Part shown: piece by piece, positions 23,936 to 31,831 of the stretch
Numbering within the stretch: position 1 is the stretch's first letter
Layout: each line of letters begins with the position of its first letter
Origin: Desulfofustis sp.
Lineage (GTDB): Bacteria > Desulfobacterota > Desulfobulbia > Desulfobulbales > Desulfocapsaceae
Assembly: GCA_030145365.1 (NCBI GenBank)
Contig: JAQYVS010000212.1
Location: 1-37,820 of the forward strand
DNA: 37,820 nucleotides
Direction of reading: 5' to 3'
Made by a program: the position numbers and the translations under genes
Notes under the pieces: model-generated
Seen by the model: the letters and a program-made list of their open reading frames with translations, nothing else
Told to the model about the DNA's origin: nothing
Databases searched by the model: none

Positions 23936-25831
23936 ATGGCGAAATATGACGAGATTTTTACCGAAAGCATTGAACACCCAGAAAAATTTTGGGCCGATGC
24001 TGCAGAAGGCATTGACTGGTATCAGAAATGGGATACGGTGGTGGACGATTCCAACCCTCCATTTTACCGCTGGTTCACCGGCGGTTTGATGAACACCTGT
24101 TATAATGCCGTCGATCGTCATGTAGAAGCCGGCCGAGGTGATCAAACGGCATTTATCCACGACAGTCCGGTCACCGATTCGATCACCAAGGTTACCTATA
24201 AGGAACTCCAAGAAAAAGTTGCCCTGCTTGCCGGCGCGCTTCAGTCAATTGGTGTAACCAAAGGCGACACGGTAATCATCTACATGCCCATGATTCTCGA
24301 GGCCGCCTATGCGATGTTGGCCTGTGCCAGACTCGGGGCAGTTCACTCGGTGGTTTTTGGCGGTTTTGCTGCCAACGAATTGGCGATCAGGATCAATCAC
24401 GCCGAACCAAAGGTCATTATGACCGCTTCGGGAGCCATTGAAGGTACAAAAATACTAGCCTACAAGCCGATCGTTGATGAGGCGATTGACATTGCCGACC
24501 ATAAAATTGAAAAATGCGTTGTATATCAACGGCCCTTTGTCACTTCCGACATGCAGGAAGGCCGCGATATCGACTGGAACGATTTTGTAAATGGCGCCCA
24601 ACCAGCCGATTGTGTTCCCGTCGCGGCAACAGATCCTCTCTACATTCTTTACACATCCGGAACTACCGGCATGCCCAAAGGAGTCATCCGCGATAACGGC
24701 GGACATGCGGTAGCTCTTCACTGGAGTATGAAAGCAATTTATGACATTGATACCGGCGACGTGTGGTGGTCGGCTTCAGATGTGGGCTGGGTTGTCGGAC
24801 ATTCCTATATCGTATACGGTCCGCTGCTCAAAGGAGCAACTTCAGTTTTTTATGAAGGAAAACCCATCGGCACCCCGGATGCTGGCGCATTCTGGCGACT
24901 CATTTCTGAACATGGGGTTAAATCACTGTTCACCGCTCCGACTGCATTCAGAGCTATCAAGAAAGAAGACCCCGATGGCATATTCATCTCCAAGTATGAC
25001 ATTTCCTGCTTTGAATGTCTCTATCTGGCAGGTGAACGACTTGACCCGGATACTTACTATTGGGCCTCCAACCTGCTCAAGGTTCCGGTTATAGACCATT
25101 GGTGGCAGACAGAAACCGGCTGGGCCATCGTTGCCAACTGCCGGGGTGTCGAAGAGTTACCGGTTAAAGCCGGTTCGCCGAGCAAATCAGTTCCAGGATA
25201 TAATGTGATGGTACTCGATGACGAGGGCAATGAAGTCGGTGCCAATACCGAAGGAAACATCGTCGTCAAGCTGCCGCTGCCTCCGGGAACACTGCCCACT
25301 CTGTGGAAAAACGATAAGCGTTATATCGACTCGTACATGTCCACTTTTCCAGGCTATTATGAAACAAGCGACGGCGGCTACATTGATGAAGACGGCTATG
25401 TTTACGTGATGGGCCGCATGGATGACGTTATTAATATTGCCGGCCACCGTCTCTCCACCGGGGCAATGGAAGAAGTTATCGCCACCCATCCTGACATTGC
25501 TGAATGTGCTGTTTTCGGTACCGAGGACCAACTCAAAGGCCAATTGCCCGTTGGGCTTTTTGTACTCAAATCAGGCGTTGATCGAGATGTTGAAGAGATT
25601 CAAACCGAGCTGGTTAAACTGGTTCGGGAGAAAATCGGTGCCATTGCCTGCTTCCGCGAATCAAGACCGGTTATCCGTCTGCCTAAAACTCGGTCCGGAA
25701 AAATTCTCAGAGGCACAATGCGTTCAATTGCCGCGGGTAAAGATTATCGGATTCCGTCTACCATAGATGATCCTACCATTATAGATGAGATAACCGAAAC
25801 CTTGAACAATATGGGATACCCGCCTAAATAA
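23936..25831 (+). CDS. prpE: Propionyl-CoA synthetase (AMP-forming acyl-CoA synthetase)
   Basis: A 631-residue ANL-family ligase that activates a short-chain acid, ATP and CoA to acyl-CoA, AMP and pyrophosphate. The P-loop motif is YTSGTTGMPKGV. Further motifs are VWWSASDVGWVVGHSYIVYGPL, the WWQTETGW motif and the catalytic lysine K589 in PKTRSGKILR, which in the family is controlled by acetylation. Propionate specificity over acetate is inferred from PrpE-like stretches (PPFYRWFTGGLMNTCYNAVDRH at the N-terminus, split here only by family variation; GKDYRIPSTIDDP at the C-terminus) and from the downstream methylmalonyl-CoA genes. Acetyl-CoA synthetase activity cannot be excluded. GAGGTGG lies 6 nt before the ATG. 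Confidence 0.88.
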   Translation: MAKYDEIFTESIEHPEKFWADAAEGIDWYQKWDTVVDDSNPPFYRWFTGGLMNTCYNAVDRHVEAGRGDQTAFIHDSPVTDSITKVTYKELQEKVALLAGALQSIGVTKGDTVIIYMPMILEAAYAMLACARLGAVHSVVFGGFAANELAIRINHAEPKVIMTASGAIEGTKILAYKPIVDEAIDIADHKIEKCVVYQRPFVTSDMQEGRDIDWNDFVNGAQPADCVPVAATDPLYILYTSGTTGMPKGVIRDNGGHAVALHWSMKAIYDIDTGDVWWSASDVGWVVGHSYIVYGPLLKGATSVFYEGKPIGTPDAGAFWRLISEHGVKSLFTAPTAFRAIKKEDPDGIFISKYDISCFECLYLAGERLDPDTYYWASNLLKVPVIDHWWQTETGWAIVANCRGVEELPVKAGSPSKSVPGYNVMVLDDEGNEVGANTEGNIVVKLPLPPGTLPTLWKNDKRYIDSYMSTFPGYYETSDGGYIDEDGYVYVMGRMDDVINIAGHRLSTGAMEEVIATHPDIAECAVFGTEDQLKGQLPVGLFVLKSGVDRDVEEIQTELVKLVREKIGAIACFRESRPVIRLPKTRSGKILRGTMRSIAAGKDYRIPSTIDDPTIIDEITETLNNMGYPPK

Positions 25832-25845
25832 ATACAGTTCCTACC

Positions 25846-25883
25846 AGCAAACCGCCGTTTCTGTTCTGAACGGCGGTCTGCTG
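25846..25883 (+). terminator. Hairpin between prpE and sucC, possible partial terminator
   Basis: ACCGCCGTT (25851-25859) pairs with AACGGCGGT (25869-25877), and outer arms CAGCA/TGCTG extend the stem across a one-base bulge. The following sequence CTCTGTTATG is only weakly T-rich. It may terminate prpE, or reduce read-through into sucC. Confidence 0.5.
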
Positions 25884-25951
25884 CTCTGTTATGTTTCTAT
25901 ACCGTCAACACATCTGTTTTTTCTAAAGTACGGAGGAATCTCACAAGAACC

Positions 25952-27109
25952 ATGAAAATCCATGAATATCAGGCAAAAGAACTGTTCAGATCGTTTAACA
26001 TACCAGTACCAAACGGTATGCTCTGCGAAACACCGGAGGCAATAACCGAAGCCGTTGAAAAATTAGGCCTGCCACTGGCAGTCAAAGCTCAGGTACATGC
26101 CGGCGGTAGAGGTAAAGGTGGTGGTGTTCGTGTCGCAAAAACCATGGACGAGGCCGTTGAGGCTGTTAACGCCATACTCGGCATGAAACTTGTTACCCAG
26201 CAGACTGGAGCCGAAGGCCGGACGGTAAACAAAGTCCTTGCCGAGCAAGGTGTTTCCATTGCCAAAGAGCTCTATCTCTCTTTTATCGTCAACCGTGACG
26301 ATGCCACCATAACCATAATGGCCAGCCAGGATGGCGGTATGGACATCGAAGAAGTTGCTGCCAGCACACCGGAAAGGATCATAAAGGTCGGCATTAACCC
26401 GCTGCTCGGTATCCAGGGATATCATATCAGACAGGTGTGCATCGCTCTGCAGTTGCAGCCAGCTGTAGCCAAACAGTATGGAGCGATGCTCAGAAATCTA
26501 TATAAACTGTTTATCAGCCACGATTGTTCACTGCTTGAAATTAACCCGCTTATTATCACCGAGGAGGACACTCTGATCGCCTTGGATGCCAAATTCGATG
26601 TCGATTCAAACGGTTTGTATCGTCTGCCGGCTGTCGCAGCAATGCGCGATCCCCTTGAAGAAGATGCCAATGAACTCGAAGCCGCCAAGTACGATCTTAA
26701 CTATATCAAGCTCGACGGAACTATCGGCAATATGGTCAACGGAGCAGGCCTCGCCATGGCCACAATGGATATCATCAAACAGGCCGGAGCGGAACCTGCC
26801 AACTTTCTCGATGTGGGTGGCGGAGCCGACGCCGAAAAAGTCGAAAACGGCTTTCGGATAATTTTAAGCGACCCAAATGTCAAGGGAATCCTGATTAATA
26901 TCTTCGGCGGTATCCTTCGTTGTGACGTACTTGCCCAGGGTGTCGTTCAGGCTGCCAAATCAATCGGTTTGTCGGTTCCGGTCGTGGTTCGAATGGAAGG
27001 AACCAATGTAGAGAGAGGTCGAGAAATTCTGGCTGAATCCGGACTTGACCTGATCAATGCAGTCACCTTATCCGATGCGGCCGAAAAGGTGGCCGCCATC
27101 ACCGGATAA
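25952..27109 (+). CDS. sucC: Succinyl-CoA synthetase (ADP-forming) beta subunit
   Basis: A 385-residue protein with an N-terminal ATP-grasp domain (KIHEYQAKELFRSF, HAGGRGKGGGVRVA, LLEINPLI) and a C-terminal CoA-ligase domain (FLDVGGGADAEKV, NIFGGILRCDVLAQGV). With SucD it interconverts succinyl-CoA and succinate with substrate-level ATP formation, the energy-conserving step of the methylmalonyl-CoA route. The GGAGG Shine-Dalgarno is unusually far, about 15 nt, from the ATG; no better start is seen. sucD is not directly next: a 1.1-kb GlpQ-like gene lies between the two. Confidence 0.96.
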   Translation: MKIHEYQAKELFRSFNIPVPNGMLCETPEAITEAVEKLGLPLAVKAQVHAGGRGKGGGVRVAKTMDEAVEAVNAILGMKLVTQQTGAEGRTVNKVLAEQGVSIAKELYLSFIVNRDDATITIMASQDGGMDIEEVAASTPERIIKVGINPLLGIQGYHIRQVCIALQLQPAVAKQYGAMLRNLYKLFISHDCSLLEINPLIITEEDTLIALDAKFDVDSNGLYRLPAVAAMRDPLEEDANELEAAKYDLNYIKLDGTIGNMVNGAGLAMATMDIIKQAGAEPANFLDVGGGADAEKVENGFRIILSDPNVKGILINIFGGILRCDVLAQGVVQAAKSIGLSVPVVVRMEGTNVERGREILAESGLDLINAVTLSDAAEKVAAITG

Positions 27110-27123
27110 CAACAGGTTAGACG

Positions 27124-28266
27124 ATGTATCGGTTCACTCGCATTCTGATATTGATCATTATTGTCTTTCTACTGCCCAAAGGTCTTCTGGCCCAGACAAA
27201 ATGGGTAATCAGTAATGGCAGCGCCTCAAATATGCCGGCAGGCAGCTTGACTTCGCTAGCCGTGGCAATCGAACGTGGAGCTCAAGCAATCAAGCTGGAC
27301 GTGGTTCTCAGCAATGATAATCAGGTGGTTGTTCTGGGAGATACCATACTCAATCAACTAACCAATGCAGCCGATATTTTTCCTGAACGGGCTCGACCAG
27401 ACGGCAATCTCTATGCAATTGATTTCAGCCTGGATGAACTGAAGCAATTGTCACACAGTTCGGCAGATGGGTTTGATGATCGTTTAAAGTCCAGCTTGGT
27501 TATGCCCCGTTTCCGGCTGCGCTCACTCAGCGAGATTCTTGGTTATTTGAGGCTCATCGAACCGAGGCTAGATTCAAATCTGGACGTCATCTGCGAAGTT
27601 AAGAAAAGCTGGTTTCATCGCCTGGAAGACAAAGATCTGAGTACCGCAGTTTATTCTATAATGACCGGCTTTGCCGATGTTTCAGCCAAAATAAATCTTT
27701 ACTTTGCATCCTATGATCCGGAAGAACTTCAGCAGCTCACTCAAACAAAGATGACTGCAAGTTCGGGGAAAATTGGCCTTATTCAGCTTGTAGGGAACAA
27801 CGACGGATCTGAGGTCATGTCCCAGGAATTCGGCCGCTATCAGCCCTACAATTTTGATTGGTTGTTCACCAGGTTCGGCCTCAAGGCAGTTTCCACCTAC
27901 GCAGAAACCATTGGCTTACAACCGCAGACGTTGCTGGCTGACGATGGCAATCCAATCAGAGCCGATTATCTTGAAGACGCCCGGATGCTTGGCCTCAAGT
28001 TGTTTATCTACCCGGTACATGCAGACGACTATCCGGTGTCGGCAACGATGGGGTCATTAGATGCATCTCTGGAGCAGCTCCTTTTTACCACAGGTTTTGA
28101 TGGACTGCTCACCAGCAGGGATGAGGAGGTACGTATCTGGCTCGCGAAACGTCTTGCAAATGGCGAGCAAAATACCCAGCAACAAACGATTGAACGTCTG
28201 ATTGAGCATATCGAGGAGAGCGGCGTGGCGCCGGAAACCCCGCTACAATCAGATATAACCAGATAA
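27124..28266 (+). CDS. GlpQ-like glycerophosphodiesterase-family protein with degenerate active site
   Basis: A 380-residue exported protein: residues 1-23 form a signal peptide (ILILIIIVFLLPKGLLA). The body follows the periplasmic GlpQ fold, for example FPERARPDGNLYAIDFSLDEL near 85-107, CEVKKSWFHRLEDKD near 159-173, YNFDWLF and GFDGLLTS near the C-terminus. Catalysis-related positions are altered. The HR pair of the HRGASG motif is S30-N31, the metal-binding Glu of the ExD pair is K57 (D59 is kept), and the second catalytic His in VLHD is G72. The third metal Glu (in CEVK) is retained. It is therefore probably not a phosphodiesterase. It lies 14 nt after sucC and 23 nt before sucD in the same operon, although its product is exported. 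Its function is unknown; ligand or lipid head-group binding is a guess. Confidence 0.85.
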   Translation: MYRFTRILILIIIVFLLPKGLLAQTKWVISNGSASNMPAGSLTSLAVAIERGAQAIKLDVVLSNDNQVVVLGDTILNQLTNAADIFPERARPDGNLYAIDFSLDELKQLSHSSADGFDDRLKSSLVMPRFRLRSLSEILGYLRLIEPRLDSNLDVICEVKKSWFHRLEDKDLSTAVYSIMTGFADVSAKINLYFASYDPEELQQLTQTKMTASSGKIGLIQLVGNNDGSEVMSQEFGRYQPYNFDWLFTRFGLKAVSTYAETIGLQPQTLLADDGNPIRADYLEDARMLGLKLFIYPVHADDYPVSATMGSLDASLEQLLFTTGFDGLLTSRDEEVRIWLAKRLANGEQNTQQQTIERLIEHIEESGVAPETPLQSDITR

Positions 28267-28289
28267 CTTTTTATCAATAGAAGGATATT

Positions 28290-29162
28290 ATGGCTATTTT
28301 TGTCAACGACAAAACACGCGTGATCGTACAGGGAATAACCGGCCAGGAAGGTCAGTTTCACACCCGCCAATGCGTCAGCTACGGCACCAACATCGTTGGT
28401 GGCGTAACTCCGGGCAAGGGCGGCCAGAAAATGGATGAGGTGCCCGTGTTTAATTCGGTAGCTGAAGCACGACAGGCTACAAGTGCCAACGCGTCAATGA
28501 TATTCGTGCCGCCACCGTTTGCCGCAGAAGCAATTCTTGAAGCCGTCGATGCTGGAATTGAACTCATTGTCTGTATTACCGAAGGTATTCCTGTCATGGA
28601 TATGCTTAGGGTGAAAAACTATCTAGCCGGGAAAAACAGCCGTCTGATCGGCCCCAACTGTCCAGGAATAATCACGCCAGGAGCCTGTAAAATTGGGATT
28701 ATGCCGGCACCAATTCATACATCTGGTGGGCCTTTTGGCGTTGTCTCCCGTTCAGGAACCCTGACCTACGAGGTTGTCCATCAACTCAGCCAGGAAAACT
28801 TCGGTCAAACCACCTGTGTAGGTATTGGCGGAGATCCGGTGAACGGCACCGGCTTTATCGATTGCCTGGAAGCCTTTGAACAAGATGTTGAAACAAAAGC
28901 CGTCGTCATGGTCGGTGAAATAGGCGGCAGCGCCGAGGAAGAAGCCTCCGCCTGGATCAAAGAACATATGAGCAAACCGGTTGTCGGCTTTATCGCCGGC
29001 TTGACGGCACCTCCCGGCCGAAGGATGGGCCATGCCGGTGCCATCGTCAGCGGCGGCTCCGGAACGGCGACTGCAAAAATTGAGGCCATGGAGCGCGCTG
29101 GCATCTACGTATGCCGCGACCTTGGTACCCTGGGACGACTGTGCAAGGAAGTATACGAGTAA
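28290..29162 (+). CDS. sucD: Succinyl-CoA synthetase alpha subunit
   Basis: A 290-residue protein with a CoA-binding Rossmann domain (VIVQGITGQEGQFHT, GGVTPGKGGQ), the IGPNCPGIITPG stretch and the phosphohistidine in RRMGHAGAIVSG (H248). It pairs with SucC to form the ADP-forming enzyme. AGAAGGA precedes the ATG. It is followed by a strong terminator, which closes the sucC-GlpQ-like-sucD unit. Confidence 0.96.
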   Translation: MAIFVNDKTRVIVQGITGQEGQFHTRQCVSYGTNIVGGVTPGKGGQKMDEVPVFNSVAEARQATSANASMIFVPPPFAAEAILEAVDAGIELIVCITEGIPVMDMLRVKNYLAGKNSRLIGPNCPGIITPGACKIGIMPAPIHTSGGPFGVVSRSGTLTYEVVHQLSQENFGQTTCVGIGGDPVNGTGFIDCLEAFEQDVETKAVVMVGEIGGSAEEEASAWIKEHMSKPVVGFIAGLTAPPGRRMGHAGAIVSGGSGTATAKIEAMERAGIYVCRDLGTLGRLCKEVYE

Positions 29163-29199
29163 CAATTGTAGTCATTAATAATAATTCATCAATAAAACA

Positions 29200-29242
29200 A
29201 CGCCGTGTGGCTCTTTTAAGTAGCACGGCGTTTAATTTTTTA
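29200..29242 (+). terminator. Rho-independent terminator after sucD
   Basis: A 9-bp stem, AACGCCGTG (29200-29208) and CACGGCGTT (29225-29233), has a 16-nt loop and is followed by TAATTTTTT. It starts 38 nt after the sucD stop. Confidence 0.75.
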
Positions 29243-29491
29243 TATTAATTTTAAATAGTTTAAAAATATCGCCTCACAATGAACGTCGTTATCCCCTCCC
29301 ACCTTTACCGGATATACACACAAATTCTAACAAAACCTACCCAGAAGCTGAACAAGCTGATGCACGCTTCCCAGTAAAAACTTATATGCATACAATATAA
29401 CTATATTTTTTGAATTATAAATAGAATGGCACCTATAGGAAATGCTTTTTTTCTTGACAAGGGTTGAAAGTTTACATTAAAAGAAAGAGTA

Positions 29492-29517
29492 ACAATGTTC
29501 TTATAAAGAATCATTGT
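29492..29517. promoter_or_regulatory. Inverted repeat upstream of the carboxyltransferase operon, candidate operator
   Basis: ACAATGTTCTT (29492-29502) and AAGAATCATTGT (29506-29517) form an 11-bp dyad with a single-base bulge and 3-nt spacer. It lies about 130 nt before the 12S subunit gene and 32 nt after a perfect -35-like TTGACA (29454-29459). The spacing and size suit a TetR-type operator. Binding by the TetR regulator encoded at 33856 is inference. Confidence 0.4.
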
Positions 29518-29649
29518 ATCGCTAAAATGAATTTCATGTTCATATAAATACAATACCTTAACTAAACAAACACGGTGATTTAACTCGTGGAATTCCAAGC
29601 AAGCTACCACTCATCACACGGTATCAGCTTTCATGATTAAGGAGAACGC

Positions 29650-31200
29650 ATGGATACGCTCGAAAGACTCGAATATCTGAAAAAACTCAGGGCCGAGGCA
29701 AAACTCGGCGGCGGCCAGAAACGGATAGATAAACTGCATTCACAGGGCAGAATGACGGCCAGGGAACGTATCGATCTGTTACTCGACCAAGGGTCGTTTG
29801 AAGAGTTCGACATGTTTAAGACGCACCGTTGTGCCGATTTCGGTATGGACAAACAGAAATATCCCGGCGATGGCGTAGTGACCGGACACGGTACCATCGA
29901 CGGCCGAATCGTCTATGTTTTTGCTCAGGATTTCACGGTTTTGGGAGGTTCCCTGTCGGAAACATTTGCTGAAAAAATCTGCAAAATCATGGATCTGGCT
30001 ATGAAAAACGGGGCTCCGGTTATTGGCCTGAACGATTCAGGAGGTGCCCGGATTCAAGAAGGTATTGAAAGCCTTGCCGGCTATACCGATATCTTCCTAC
30101 GAAACGTTATGTCCTCTGGAGTCATCCCACAGATCTCGGCCATTTTCGGACCATGTGCTGGGGGTGCCGTTTACTCTCCAGCGCTGACCGATTTCGTGGT
30201 CATGGTAAAAAACAATTCCTACATGTTCCTGACTGGTCCGAAAGTTGTAAAATCCGTGACCCACGAGGATGTTACCGTCGAAGAACTTGGCGGTGCCGAC
30301 ATGCACTCATCGCGCAGCGGTGTTTCTGATTTTGCCGCTGATACCGGAGCAGACGCCATTGCCTATGTTCGCAGACTGGTATCCTATCTGCCCCAGAACA
30401 ATATGGAAAACCCGCCGGTCATTGCCTGTTCTGATCCCATTGAGCGAAGAGACGAGAAGCTCAACACCTTTGTCCCGGTCAACCCGAACGAAGCCTATGA
30501 CATGAAAGAGATCATTTTGTCGACGGTGGACAACGGTGATTTTTTTGAAATCAAGGAAGCCTTTGCCCCCAATATTATTATCGGCTATGCCCGTTACAAC
30601 GGCATGAGTGTTGGAATTGTGGCAAATCAGCCGGCCCACAATTCCGGAGTTTTAGATATCGATTCATCAATCAAAGGAGCCAGGTTTGTCAGATTCTGTG
30701 ACTGTTTTAATATTCCAGTGGTCACCTTTGTCGACGTCCCCGGCTTTTTACCCGGAACGGCTCAAGAATACGGCGGTGTTATCAGAAACGGCGCTAAAAT
30801 TCTCTACGCGTATGCCGAAGCAACCATTCCAAAAGTTACGGTTATTACCAGAAAGGCTTATGGTGGAGCATATTGCGTCATGTCCTCTAAGCATCTCAGA
30901 GGCGACATTAACTATGCCTGGCCCACCGCCGAAATTGCCGTCATGGGTGCCAAGGGAGCAGTCGAAATTCTCTACGGCAGACAGGCAAAAGACAAAGACG
31001 ATCCGGCTCAATACCTGCAAGAGCGAGAGCAGGAGTACCAGGACACGGTTGCCAATCCCTATGTGGCTGCCCAGCGCGGATATATTGACGACATTATCGA
31101 ACCAGCCAGAACCAGAATTAGGATTATCAAAGCGTTACAAATTGTAGAAAATAAACGTGACACCAACCCGATGAAAAAACACGGAAATATTCCACTCTAA
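29650..31200 (+). CDS. mmdA: Methylmalonyl-CoA carboxyltransferase 12S subunit (acyl-CoA carboxylase beta family)
   Basis: A 516-residue carboxyltransferase with the paired crotonase-like domains of PccB/MmdA proteins: RMTARERIDLLLD, VIGLNDSGGARIQEGIESL, GPCAGGAVYSPA and later VDVPGFLPGT and KAYGGAYCVMSSK. The two GG motifs form the oxyanion holes. It moves a carboxyl group between biotin and propionyl/methylmalonyl-CoA. The partner encoded downstream is a 5S-type carboxyltransferase with biotin carrier rather than a biotin carboxylase or an OadB-like membrane subunit. This favours the soluble methylmalonyl-CoA:pyruvate transcarboxylase over a carboxylase or sodium-pumping decarboxylase; those could still be formed with subunits encoded elsewhere. 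Confidence 0.92.
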   Translation: MDTLERLEYLKKLRAEAKLGGGQKRIDKLHSQGRMTARERIDLLLDQGSFEEFDMFKTHRCADFGMDKQKYPGDGVVTGHGTIDGRIVYVFAQDFTVLGGSLSETFAEKICKIMDLAMKNGAPVIGLNDSGGARIQEGIESLAGYTDIFLRNVMSSGVIPQISAIFGPCAGGAVYSPALTDFVVMVKNNSYMFLTGPKVVKSVTHEDVTVEELGGADMHSSRSGVSDFAADTGADAIAYVRRLVSYLPQNNMENPPVIACSDPIERRDEKLNTFVPVNPNEAYDMKEIILSTVDNGDFFEIKEAFAPNIIIGYARYNGMSVGIVANQPAHNSGVLDIDSSIKGARFVRFCDCFNIPVVTFVDVPGFLPGTAQEYGGVIRNGAKILYAYAEATIPKVTVITRKAYGGAYCVMSSKHLRGDINYAWPTAEIAVMGAKGAVEILYGRQAKDKDDPAQYLQEREQEYQDTVANPYVAAQRGYIDDIIEPARTRIRIIKALQIVENKRDTNPMKKHGNIPL

Positions 31201-31227
31201 TGCTGAAATTACTAATGGGGAGAAATC

Positions 31228-31509
31228 ATGAGTGTTAAAATTTTTATCAAGCGCAGCGTTTCGGAAAGCAAAGTACCAGAGTTGACTATTCTGCTCAAAA
31301 GACTTCGCAGTGTGACCCTGATGCAGCCCGGCTACATCTCGGGTCAAACGCTGAAAAGACTCGATAAAGTAAATGAATGTATAGTCATCAGTACCTGGCG
31401 CTCACTGGAAGACTGGAACGACTGGATTAAGAATGAAAAACGCATGGCCATTCAGAGCGAAATAGACGAGCTGCTCGGGACCGAAACTGAATATGCCCTT
31501 TACGAATAG
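31228..31509 (+). CDS. Small ABM-domain (antibiotic biosynthesis monooxygenase-like) protein
   Basis: A 93-residue protein with a dimeric alpha-beta barrel (ferredoxin-like) pattern: VKIFIKRSV, then QPGYISGQTLKRLD, ECIVISTWRSLEDWNDW and ALYE. The ABM fold serves small oxygenases, haem-degrading proteins and binding proteins. No catalytic residues can be named here, and the function is unknown. It lies 27 nt after the 12S gene with GGGGAGA before the ATG, inside the transcarboxylase operon, which suggests a role tied to that enzyme or its substrates. Confidence 0.75.
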   Translation: MSVKIFIKRSVSESKVPELTILLKRLRSVTLMQPGYISGQTLKRLDKVNECIVISTWRSLEDWNDWIKNEKRMAIQSEIDELLGTETEYALYE

Positions 31510-31583
31510 CAGTTGCTCCGGCTGAACCCGGCAATTGTTATTTCGAAATTTAAAAGAATTTCTACACAGGAAAATAAAAGAAA

Positions 31584-31793
31584 ATGGCAGACATGCAAAA
31601 AAAGATGGCGGCAGCTCTGGCAGCGGTAAATGGCTATCTGCAGATGGAAGAGGCTGCTGCAGCAGCCCAGGCGGCAATGGAACCGGCGCCAGCTCCACCG
31701 GCACACCAGACTTATTGGAGTCAAAGCGGGCGCCAGGACATGATGAGTATGCGCAGGCTTATCCAGCTGCGTACATTTGCCACCAATCGATAA
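31584..31793 (+). CDS. 69-residue epsilon-like small subunit of the carboxyltransferase complex
   Basis: A short protein with an N-terminal helix (KKMAAALAAVNGYLQMEEAA), an Ala/Pro linker (EPAPAPPAH) and a conserved-looking C-terminal end (WSQSGRQDMMSMRRLIQLR). This architecture resembles small epsilon or delta-type subunits that accompany acyl-CoA carboxylases and methylmalonyl-CoA decarboxylase and help assembly. The match is by pattern, not proven homology. AGGAAAATAAAAGA precedes the ATG. It lies between the ABM gene and the 5S gene and is too Ala-rich to be judged by composition alone, but the position and ribosome-binding site support it as a real gene. Confidence 0.65.
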   Translation: MADMQKKMAAALAAVNGYLQMEEAAAAAQAAMEPAPAPPAHQTYWSQSGRQDMMSMRRLIQLRTFATNR

Positions 31794-31831
31794 GCTAACA
31801 GGCAAGGAACAGGCATAAGGAGATAGAAACA

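Larger units (their letters stand above)
29163..29649. other. 487-bp intergenic region sucD / carboxyltransferase operon
   Basis: No gene is seen. The region holds the sucD terminator (29200-29242), an AT-rich stretch (29380-29530) with TTGACA at 29454 but only a poor -10, and the dyad at 29492-29517. AAGGAGA precedes the ATG at 29650. The length suggests that the operon starting at 29650 has its own regulated promoter. Confidence 0.5.

Noticed and set aside
29588..29602. TGGAATTCCAAGCA as a sigma54 -24/-12 promoter before mmdA
   Set aside because: The GG and GC dinucleotides are 8 nt apart instead of the required 10.
29401..29610. A 69-codon minus-strand frame in the sucD/mmdA intergenic region
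   Set aside because: AT-rich sequence, no domain, and it overlaps the putative promoter and dyad.
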